Positions 8,601-13,952 of a DNA stretch of 13,952 nucleotides are shown here, piece by piece. The DNA comes from Lachnospiraceae bacterium (GTDB lineage: Bacteria; Bacillota_A; Clostridia; Lachnospirales; Lachnospiraceae). The stretch is taken from the NCBI GenBank assembly GCA_017620055.1, contig JAFZRD010000181.1, positions 1-13,952 of the forward strand. The letters are read 5' to 3'. Made by a program: the position numbers and the translations under genes. The notes under the pieces were generated by a model, which ran no database searches, was not told where the DNA came from, and worked only from the letters and a program-made list of their open reading frames with translations. The first letter of the stretch is position 1. Each line of letters starts with the position of its first letter.

Positions 8601-9865
8601 GGAGCCACGCGGACAACTCCGAGATCGTTCGTGTATGTCGTGATCCACAGATTGCCGTCATTATCTTCCGTGATGCATCTGATCCTCGTGTCGCCGAGAT
8701 ACTCTGTCACGTGATTTTCGACCGTATGACGGTCGCCGTCGAGTATGTACAGTCCCGAATCGGTACCGATATACAGAAGGTCGTTGTGCATGCATGTCGT
8801 GTTGACGGCATCAAGGTCAAGCCCCGCAGTCCTCGAAACGTTCTGGAAATTGTTCGTCACGACCTTCATGACGCCCTGACGCGATGATGCGAACCACAGG
8901 TTTCCCTGATAATCCGAGGTCATCATATCGATCGAATTGTTCATCGGAATATGCTCGAGCATCTTGAACCTTCCGAACTCATCGATATATCCGGCGTAAT
9001 TCTCACATGTTATCCATATCCTTCCGCACGCGGAAGTGATCCAGTATATGTTGTCCGCGGGAGCGACACCGATCTTCTTCATATCGGATGCTTTCGCTCC
9101 GAAATCACCGTAGTAAATGACATTGCTCTCGGTCCCGAGGTACACCTTTCCGGGATTGTCGTGATCGGCATATATCGTCGATATCGTCTCGATCCCGAGG
9201 TCTTCACTCGTATAGGACGCTATGATCGCACCGTCCTCTATCTCAAATATGTTTCCGTCTTTTGTATTGCCGTATATCCTTCCGTCAGGATCGGATACAA
9301 GGCGGACAATGATGGAGTCAGCGACCGCAGGATCGTTTATGTTGTTAAGTTTCCCGTTCTCATCGACATATGAGACGCCGCCCGTGGATCCTATGTATAC
9401 ATCGCCGTTATCACTCTCGGTAAACGTCCTGATCGATGATGACGGAAGATCATCCTCATACGTGTAACGCTTTATGTTCTCACCGTCGAGCACGACGACT
9501 CCGTTATCGTTCGTTCCGATCCAGATCCTTCCGAGGCTGTCTTCGAGAAGCGCTCTGCCGCTCGTCATTCCGGTCGCACCGTCAAGCCTCTCGAACACCG
9601 ATCCGTCATAGCGCAGTATACCGCTGTATCCGCCTATATAAATATAGCCGTCACTCGTCGCGAGCACACAGTTTGCGTCCGATGTGGGAAGTCCGTTCGT
9701 AGCGTCATAGAGCTGCGCCATATATCCGGCATTCTCAAGCTGTCCGCTCGCGGCATATCCTCCGCCCGTGAGGGAAGATTCCGCCCAAACGCCAGCGGCC
9801 GGTGCGATGATCATCGGGATGACAAGTGCCGTTCCCGCAAGTATCTTTAATGCAGTTGATCTCAT
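5666..9865 (-). CDS. Hybrid sensor histidine kinase: signal peptide, propellers, Y_Y_Y, HisKA, HATPase, receiver, Hpt
   Basis: A 1399-residue membrane sensor. Order: signal peptide (1-28); about 14 Reg_prop-type repeats with motifs such as RIWIGT, LYIGT and NLWITT (about 70-640), enough for two seven-bladed propellers; a Y_Y_Y-like beta domain (about 675-752, LDYGDYTLHVQ); one membrane span (758-780); HisKA with phospho-His816 in MSHEIRTP; HATPase with Asn940, DTGIG (972-976) and GTGLGL (1002-1007); receiver with Asp1077/1078, phospho-Asp1121, Thr1149 and Lys1170; Hpt with His1268 in VHALKSS; and a tail of about 70 residues. All phosphorelay residues are present. The start at 9865 gives a clean signal peptide and has GGAGG 11 bases upstream; an in-frame ATG at 9952 would overlap the HD-GYP gene. 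The architecture resembles Bacteroidetes hybrid sensors but ends in Hpt, not an AraC domain. The ligand is unknown. Confidence 0.93.
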   Translation of the reverse strand: MRSTALKILAGTALVIPMIIAPAAGVWAESSLTGGGYAASGQLENAGYMAQLYDATNGLPTSDANCVLATSDGYIYIGGYSGILRYDGSVFERLDGATGMTSGRALLEDSLGRIWIGTNDNGVVVLDGENIKRYTYEDDLPSSSIRTFTESDNGDVYIGSTGGVSYVDENGKLNNINDPAVADSIIVRLVSDPDGRIYGNTKDGNIFEIEDGAIIASYTSEDLGIETISTIYADHDNPGKVYLGTESNVIYYGDFGAKASDMKKIGVAPADNIYWITSACGRIWITCENYAGYIDEFGRFKMLEHIPMNNSIDMMTSDYQGNLWFASSRQGVMKVVTNNFQNVSRTAGLDLDAVNTTCMHNDLLYIGTDSGLYILDGDRHTVENHVTEYLGDTRIRCITEDNDGNLWITTYTNDLGVVRVAPGDIITNYTTEEGMPGNKARCATIASDGSVLIGTNDGLAVIKDGTVTRTVTHSDGVENTVFLTVCEGDDGIIYAGSDGDGIYVIDGDKVSRLGRPDGLTSDVILRIKKDEANGVYWIITSNSIEVMKNGNIKTLETFPYNNNFDIFPDEAGNMWILSSVGVYCVNAEALLDDHVTDFKLYTVANGLAGAPTANAFSCMDKRGNLYISERTGVCAVNVNNFFEQDALIKVGVRSIICNEGTILPDTEGVYTIPSDAYRIQITPAILDYTMTNPLVRVFLEGSEESGITAEQSSLTSLEFTGLDYGDYTLHVQILNKSTKQVALDRTFKIRKEPRFFELLTVRILLVALIAAIVGIIVWRVMTGTVIRKQYEQIRSAKEEAERANSAKSRFLANMSHEIRTPINTIMGMDEMILREDSTDVPKSYFMSVINYALDIRSASESLLGLINDLLDMSKIESGKMHLVEQPYDVAELLRSIVTMIRVRSREKDLTFDVKVDENIPKRLYGDNGKIKQVLLNLLTNAVKYTEKGGFTLTVSMEAKRDEDCDLKFSVRDTGIGVKAEDMDKLFTAYERLDEEKNSAIQGTGLGLDISRRFAELMGGRLWCESEYGQGSEFFLTVSQKIDDATAMGQFVEQVDEGAKGPYIPEFIAPDADILIVDDNPMNLSVIKGLLKATKMFITTASSGEECLEKIRYGSFNVVLLDHMMPGMDGIETVERIREDHPDLPVYALTANSTVGEDFYISKGFTGYLSKPIDSRTVERAIMKHLPPEMMMKPQGAEGFEGPEELPEDMEWVKDIEGISMDEGVRNSGGIGAFLNSLNLFNDTLDENARVIREAYEQNDIRLYTIKVHALKSSARIVGASKLSALAERLETAGNNGDMDFINENTGKLLDDYASFKDKLSKLHEESVSSDKPPIPEDELKDAYDALRELVPQMDYDSVEMVLANLNEYSLPEEDAKKISDLGKMLKTLDWDTMAQSLGL

Positions 9866-9882
9866 ATTACGAACAACCTCCG

Positions 9883-12012
9883 TCAACTCTCCTGGTATTT
9901 CTTCATGACTTCCACAAATTGCGGGAGCGCATCCGTGAACGCTTCGATACACTTCGGATCAAACTGTGTGCCCGATCCTTCCTGAATGATCGAAACAGCC
10001 TTCTCGAGCGGGAAAGCGGGCTTATATACACGCGGGGACACGAGCGCATCGAATACATCGGCTATCGCCATGACCCTTGCGGACAGCGGTATAACTTCAC
10101 CGTGAAGTCCTTCGGGATAGCCTTTGCCGTCCCATCTCTCGTGATGGTATGCGGCCATGTTCCTTGCTTCCTTCAGATAGTTCTCTCCCTGCAGTGTGTT
10201 GATCGCTTTCTCGAGTATCTTCTTACCCGCGGTCGTATGTGTCTTCATGATCGCGAATTCCTCGTCGGTAAGCTTTCCGGGCTTGTTGAGCACAGCATCC
10301 GGGATATTGATCTTGCCGACATCGTGAAGAGGTGCACTCATCTCGACGTCGGAAATGTAGTTCGGTTTGATCTTGTCCGCATAGTATCCTTTCTTCCTGA
10401 GCGTCTCAAGAAGTATCCTGACATAAGCCGCAGTCTTCTGAACATGGGCACCGGTGTCGGAGTCACGATTTTCGACCATGTCGGCCATCGTCATGATCAG
10501 TCCGTTCTGCATCTTGGCCGTCGCGTTCGAGTAATACCTGATACTCCTGATCTGCTCGGCCATATCAGATGACATCTTGCAGATCGAGCTGTACAGATCC
10601 TCAACCTCGTCGCCCGTTGCGATATTAAGGTCCCTGATCTTCCTGACACCTGCATCGAGCGCCTTCTGGTCTTCGCTGTTGACAGCGAAATCCTTCGTGC
10701 TCTTCGTCATCGAGCCGATCGGGTATATCAGATAATACCTGAAGACCCAGATGCCGGTCCCGAGGACAAGTGCAAAGAATCCGGAGAATATGAGTATCGT
10801 CTTTAAGAGAAAAGAGCTCATATAACCGGACAGATACGTCATCGACACGTCGGCTCCGACATAGGCGACTGTCTTACCCGATGAGTTACGGACAGGCTCG
10901 TATACGGTAAGCACCCAGCCGGAAATGTCGTCCGATTCTATCGGTTCGATCTCATCTCCCGCAAAAAGGGCAGGAAGATAAGGCATGAAAGCTTCCTCAA
11001 ATTCGGCAAATTCACCGGGCGCATACGGCGGTGTATCATCGGTCGCAAGGTCGAACACGTAATAACATCCGTCCTCCCTGATCTTGACCACGTACAGGTA
11101 TTTGACGCCGCGCGCGGTATCCCTTATATCGTAGAGCATCCTTCTTGTCTCATTGTATCCGGGTGCATCCTTGCCGTGATTGATATAGTCGTCTATCATC
11201 GTCGGATCGATCACCGATGCCGCAAACTTTGCCGCGGCCTTTGCGTTGGCCTCATACTCATTCTTCGTGTTCGCAAAGTATATGGTCATGCTTATCCATG
11301 AGAGCGCGACCGTGAGCACGATCGCTGCAACGGAAAGCATTATCGTCATCCTCTTGCGAAGCGACATCCTGCCCTCGTGGTCCTTGGAAGTCGCCTCCTT
11401 TATCTCAGCGGTCGACAGCGGTTTCTGCTTCCATCCCATATCCTTAAGAAGGCCCCTGATACGCGCCGGAATGATCGCACACGCAGCTGTTGCCATTCCT
11501 GTTGTTATCGCTTTATCTATGAGATTGAGGCCTGTGTTTGCGAGCATTGCCGTAAAGAAATATCCCGGACCCGATTCGCTCACGAGCCTCGCTGCCTCGG
11601 CAACATCACGAAACTGCGGACCTCCGAGAAGTATCCACTGGAACAGTGTCCCCAAGACGCCGGAGACAACGGCAAGGGACAGTATCAGCGGAATGATGTC
11701 TCTCTTTCTCTTTCCGCTGTTCCTGTTCGTGACGCTGACGGTGATCATGACGATCGCCACGCCTATGAACGTGTAGTAGAGTGAATTCGTATTGAAGAAA
11801 CCGCACAGAAGATTGGTCGCGACCGCGACCAGAAGACCCGGGAACACTCCTCCGAGCATCGATACGGCTATCGTTCCCGCCGTGTCAAGGTACATCGGAA
11901 GTCCCGAGATGTATGTAGCATAGGCCAGGCCGACGTTGACCGCGATACATATTGCGATCATCAGGACGAGTGTCGCGCCGTTACCCGGTTTTCTCTTAAA
12001 AATGCCTTTCAT
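9883..12012 (-). CDS. Membrane HD-GYP phosphodiesterase with Cache-like sensor and HAMP
   Basis: A 709-residue membrane protein, predicted to hydrolyse cyclic di-GMP. Order: an N-terminal multi-span domain (about 12-182, five or six helices) resembling ECF-transporter substrate-binding subunits; a cytoplasmic loop (183-220); a span (222-246); an extracellular Cache-like domain (about 247-398, VKYLYVVKI and VAYVGADVS); a span (400-426); HAMP (about 430-485); and HD-GYP (about 500-705). Catalytic motifs are intact: His523, HDVGK with His563-Asp564, His592, HHERWDGKGYP (623-633) and ADVFDAL (651-657). GGAGGGG lies five bases before the ATG at 12012. It is first in the operon; its stop is 17 bases before the hybrid sensor start. 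A strong sigma-A promoter precedes it. Activity on cyclic di-GMP is inferred from the family; the ligand of the sensor parts is unknown. Confidence 0.92.
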   Translation of the reverse strand: MKGIFKRKPGNGATLVLMIAICIAVNVGLAYATYISGLPMYLDTAGTIAVSMLGGVFPGLLVAVATNLLCGFFNTNSLYYTFIGVAIVMITVSVTNRNSGKRKRDIIPLILSLAVVSGVLGTLFQWILLGGPQFRDVAEAARLVSESGPGYFFTAMLANTGLNLIDKAITTGMATAACAIIPARIRGLLKDMGWKQKPLSTAEIKEATSKDHEGRMSLRKRMTIMLSVAAIVLTVALSWISMTIYFANTKNEYEANAKAAAKFAASVIDPTMIDDYINHGKDAPGYNETRRMLYDIRDTARGVKYLYVVKIREDGCYYVFDLATDDTPPYAPGEFAEFEEAFMPYLPALFAGDEIEPIESDDISGWVLTVYEPVRNSSGKTVAYVGADVSMTYLSGYMSSFLLKTILIFSGFFALVLGTGIWVFRYYLIYPIGSMTKSTKDFAVNSEDQKALDAGVRKIRDLNIATGDEVEDLYSSICKMSSDMAEQIRSIRYYSNATAKMQNGLIMTMADMVENRDSDTGAHVQKTAAYVRILLETLRKKGYYADKIKPNYISDVEMSAPLHDVGKINIPDAVLNKPGKLTDEEFAIMKTHTTAGKKILEKAINTLQGENYLKEARNMAAYHHERWDGKGYPEGLHGEVIPLSARVMAIADVFDALVSPRVYKPAFPLEKAVSIIQEGSGTQFDPKCIEAFTDALPQFVEVMKKYQES

Positions 12013-12047
12013 AGACCCCTCCGGAAAATCATCTCATAATCTTTATA

Positions 12048-12076
12048 ATTATATGACATTACACGCAGAATATCAA
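12048..12076 (-). promoter_or_regulatory. Sigma-A promoter for the four-gene signalling/hydrolase operon
   Basis: On the minus strand, TTGATA (12076-12071), a 17-base spacer, then the perfect -10 TATAAT (12053-12048). The predicted transcript starts near 12041 and has a leader of about 29 bases containing the GGAGGGG ribosome binding site. No operator or inverted repeat stands out. Confidence 0.75.
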
Positions 12077-12082
12077 AATAAA

Positions 12083-12111
12083 TCGAGCCTGTGCGGCAGG
12101 TATGATATAAT
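12083..12111 (+). promoter_or_regulatory. Extended -10 promoter for the MurD-like/CapA pair
   Basis: TGATATAAT (12103-12111) is a perfect extended -10. The -35 position (12083-12088, TCGAGC) is weak, which is typical when the TG extension is present. The predicted start is near 12118, giving a leader of about 16 bases. Its -35 lies six bases from the -35 of the divergent operon promoter. Confidence 0.65.
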
Positions 12112-12120
12112 GTTTCTTCG

Positions 12121-12125
12121 AAGGA
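12121..12125 (+). promoter_or_regulatory. Ribosome binding site deciding the MurD-like start
   Basis: AAGGA is only two bases from the ATG at 12128 but eight bases from the in-frame ATG at 12134. Spacing therefore favours 12134 as the start. Confidence 0.55.
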
Positions 12126-12133
12126 CCATGGAC

Positions 12134-13324
12134 ATGTACGAAAAGTTTGACAAAAAGAAAATACTCATATGGGGATTCGGGCGCGAAGGACAGTCAACGA
12201 AGCGCTTTCTCGAGGCTCACTGCAGCCCCGCTGCCGTCGATGTATATGAAGGCGGACGCGAAGGGATCAACGAGGACGACTGGGACTATATAGTCAAGAG
12301 TCCCGGCATCGTGATGGATGACGACGATCCGAGATTTACATCGCAGACCCAGATATTCCTTGAGACATACAGGAAGAACACGGTCGGCATCACAGGCACA
12401 AAAGGCAAGAGCACGACTTCGGCACTGCTGCATCACGTGCTTGAAAGCGCCGGCAGGAAAACCGTTCTTCTCGGCAACATAGGTGAGCCGTGTCTCGATC
12501 ATTTCGGCGCGATCGATGACGATACGATCGTGGTATTTGAGATGTCATGCCACCAGCTCGCGCACGTTACCGTCTCTCCGCACGTTGCGGTATTTCTCAA
12601 CCTGTTCGAGGAGCACCTCGATTATTACAAGACTTTTGACAGGTACTTTGCCGCAAAAGCGAACATCACAAAATACCAGACGGAAGGCGACATTCTCTAT
12701 GCGGGTGAGAACGTACCGGAAATCACGACAGACGCGAATATCGTCCGTATCTGTGCTGCGGATGCTCCTTCCTATAACCTTAAGATACTCGGACACCACA
12801 ACGATCTGAACGCGCATTTCGTGCATGAGATCGCATCGAATGTATTCGGCATCGACGATAAAACGATAAGGGACGCACTCTCCTCATTCACGGGTCTGGC
12901 GCACCGCCTTCAGTATGTCGGAACACTTGGCGGGATCGATTATTACGACGACTCCATCTCAACGATACCGTCCGCCGCGATCGAAGCGATGGCAGCCGTG
13001 CCGAATGTCGGAACGATACTCATCGGAGGCATGGACAGGGGCATCGATTACAGTGTTCTGATCGATCACATCAACTCGAATACCGATATCAACTACATCT
13101 TCTCGTATGATTCCGGAAAGCGCATTTACGAAAGCGTAAACAAGACCGGAAACTGCATATACAAAGAGACCCTCACGGAGGCTGTCGAATGCGCGAAGAG
13201 CATCACTCCGCCCGGCAGCGCGATCGTCCTCTCTCCCGCATCGGCCAGCTACGGCTACTTCAAGAACTTCGAGGAGCGCGGCGATGTATTCAGAAAGCTG
13301 TGCGGATTTGACGATCCGGAGTAA
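12134..13324 (+). CDS. murD: MurD-like Mur ligase (UDP-MurNAc-L-alanine:glutamate ligase type), short variant
   Basis: A 396-residue cytoplasmic ATP-dependent ligase; MurD normally adds D-glutamate to UDP-MurNAc-L-Ala. Seen: an N-terminal nucleotide-binding domain (IWGFGREGQS, 12-21; VKSPGI, 54-59), the ATP loop GITGTKGKST (85-94), EMSCHQL (136-142), Glu160-His161, the lysine expected to be carbamylated (Lys175 in AAKA), LAHRLQ (255-260), and C-terminal SPASAS...FKNFEERG (367-383). Ser372 and Phe379 match the E. coli glutamate-binding Ser415 and Phe422. Oddities: the usual NDSKATN is DDSIST (272-277), so Ile275 replaces Lys319; GG-DKG reads GGMDRG, so Arg302 replaces Lys348; and the protein is about 40-50 residues shorter than typical MurD. 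A paralogue with altered substrate, or a MurD2-type enzyme for L-glutamate, is possible. It leads an operon with a CapA-like gene whose start is four bases after its stop. Confidence 0.85.
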   Translation: MYEKFDKKKILIWGFGREGQSTKRFLEAHCSPAAVDVYEGGREGINEDDWDYIVKSPGIVMDDDDPRFTSQTQIFLETYRKNTVGITGTKGKSTTSALLHHVLESAGRKTVLLGNIGEPCLDHFGAIDDDTIVVFEMSCHQLAHVTVSPHVAVFLNLFEEHLDYYKTFDRYFAAKANITKYQTEGDILYAGENVPEITTDANIVRICAADAPSYNLKILGHHNDLNAHFVHEIASNVFGIDDKTIRDALSSFTGLAHRLQYVGTLGGIDYYDDSISTIPSAAIEAMAAVPNVGTILIGGMDRGIDYSVLIDHINSNTDINYIFSYDSGKRIYESVNKTGNCIYKETLTEAVECAKSITPPGSAIVLSPASASYGYFKNFEERGDVFRKLCGFDDPE

Positions 13325-13328
13325 CGAA

Positions 13329-13952
13329 ATGAACAAGAGTACCGTACTTAATTTCACCGGTGATATCGGTTTTGACAAATACATGGCGGGCAGGGAATCG
13401 GACGATGATCTCATCGCACCCGATGTCCTCTCATATCTTTGCGACTGCGACCATCTGATCGTAAACGTCGAAGGCCCGCTTTTTGACAAAAGCGAAAATC
13501 ACACCGGGCAAACTTCTCCCGCCAAACCCGAAGGCATGGCGGCAACGCTCATCCATGCGATGGATCCGAAGGTCGCGGGATTTCTTGCAAAAATAAAAGC
13601 CGACATATGGAACATATGCAACAACCATATCATGGATGCAGGTGCACCGGGCATTAAGAGCACTCTCTCAATTGCGAAAGAGTCGGGTGCGGCGACGCTC
13701 GGAGCAGGCATGAACATCGATGAAGCTTCCCGCCCGGTTATCATAAACGAAGCCGGCGGAATAGGCATGATAGGCGTCGGCTACCAGCGCGCATGCAGGA
13801 AGGCGGACGACGAAACGCCCGGATGCTTTTCCTGGAGTGATCTCGATCTTATCCGAAAACGCATCTCCGAGATAAAGAAAACATGCAGGTGGTGCATCGT
13901 CGTTGCCCACGCAGGCGAAGAATTCACCGCGGTACCTTCTCCTTACACGAGA
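13329..13952 (+). CDS. CapA/PgsA-like metallophosphatase family protein, C-terminus cut by window edge
   Basis: The first 208 residues of a CapA-family protein (PF09587 type), open at the right edge. The calcineurin-like metal motifs appear in order: Gly11-Asp12 near the N-terminus, NVEGP (46-50), NNH (98-100), and AHAGEE (193-198), where most relatives have HWG-E. No signal peptide or membrane anchor is visible, unlike PgsA/CapA of poly-gamma-glutamate capsule systems, so this copy may be cytoplasmic. The N-terminus reads directly into the first strand of the fold. GGAG lies seven bases before the ATG, overlapping the end of the MurD-like gene, and only four bases separate the two genes, so they are probably translated together. 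The family's exact reaction is poorly known. The pairing suggests a job in peptidoglycan precursor or glutamyl-polymer metabolism, but that is inference. Confidence 0.85.
   Translation, partial: MNKSTVLNFTGDIGFDKYMAGRESDDDLIAPDVLSYLCDCDHLIVNVEGPLFDKSENHTGQTSPAKPEGMAATLIHAMDPKVAGFLAKIKADIWNICNNHIMDAGAPGIKSTLSIAKESGAATLGAGMNIDEASRPVIINEAGGIGMIGVGYQRACRKADDETPGCFSWSDLDLIRKRISEIKKTCRWCIVVAHAGEEFTAVPSPYTR

Noticed and set aside
7800..9700. Repetitive look of the sensor gene as a possible DNA repeat array
   Set aside because: The repetition is at protein level (Reg_prop blades with diverged codons) and not tandem DNA repeats or CRISPR units.
9866..9952. Longer start for the hybrid sensor at 9952
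   Set aside because: The extra 29 residues would precede the signal peptide and overlap the HD-GYP gene. The ATG at 9865 follows a GGAGG and begins directly with the signal peptide.
9826..10572. Plus-strand open frame of 248 codons
   Set aside because: Antisense to the HD-GYP domain and crossing the 17-base gap between two real genes. The protein has no recognisable motif.
11936..12133. N-terminal extension of the MurD-like frame back to 11936
   Set aside because: The extension runs through the divergent promoter region and antisense to the HD-GYP start. MurD homology begins right after 12134.
12013..12133. Possible riboswitch (for example cyclic-di-GMP) in the divergent gap
   Set aside because: Both predicted leaders are under about 30 bases, too short for a known riboswitch, and I see no paired structure.

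Overview
The window looks like a chromosomal segment of a Gram-positive clostridial bacterium, most likely a Lachnospiraceae relative. The grounds are strong GGAGG-type ribosome binding sites, sigma-A-like promoters, and the family resemblance of the Ppx, the DUF815 ATPase, the PcsB-like coiled coil and the Cache/HD-GYP protein to clostridial proteins. GC content is moderate. The assignment is an inference from family resemblance, not a database match. I see no rRNA, tRNA, CRISPR array, insertion sequence or prophage gene.

Layout, left to right. (1) Positions 1-2830, minus strand: a three-gene operon read chorismate mutase (2830-2459), DUF815-type AAA ATPase (2472-1192), Ppx/GppA phosphatase (1181 to the left edge, incomplete). 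The first two genes overlap and the third follows after 10 bases. (2) 2831-2940: divergent intergenic region with a promoter on each strand. (3) 2941-3384, plus strand: small zinc-ribbon membrane protein, followed by a strong hairpin terminator at 3409-3447 that also separates it from the convergent operon. (4) 12012-3467, minus strand: a tight four-gene operon with gaps of 17, 27 and 6 bases. It encodes a membrane Cache/HD-GYP protein, a 1399-residue two-component hybrid sensor with two predicted seven-bladed propellers, a dual-receiver protein with no output domain, and a secreted PcsB-like coiled coil fused to a SleB-type wall hydrolase. (5) 12013-12133: a compact divergent promoter region. 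(6) 12134 to the right edge, plus strand: a short MurD-like ligase, then a CapA/PgsA-like metallophosphatase that runs off the window.

The most interesting unit is the four-gene operon. It links extracellular sensing (propeller and Cache domains), a complete His-Asp-His-Asp phosphorelay, probable cyclic-di-GMP turnover and a peptidoglycan hydrolase, with no DNA-binding output encoded in it. It is divergent from, and almost back to back with, a MurD-like ligase/CapA pair. A plausible reading is a locus that couples an external cue to envelope remodelling. The MurD-like protein is unusual because two lysines expected at the glutamate/phosphate end of the active site are Ile and Arg.
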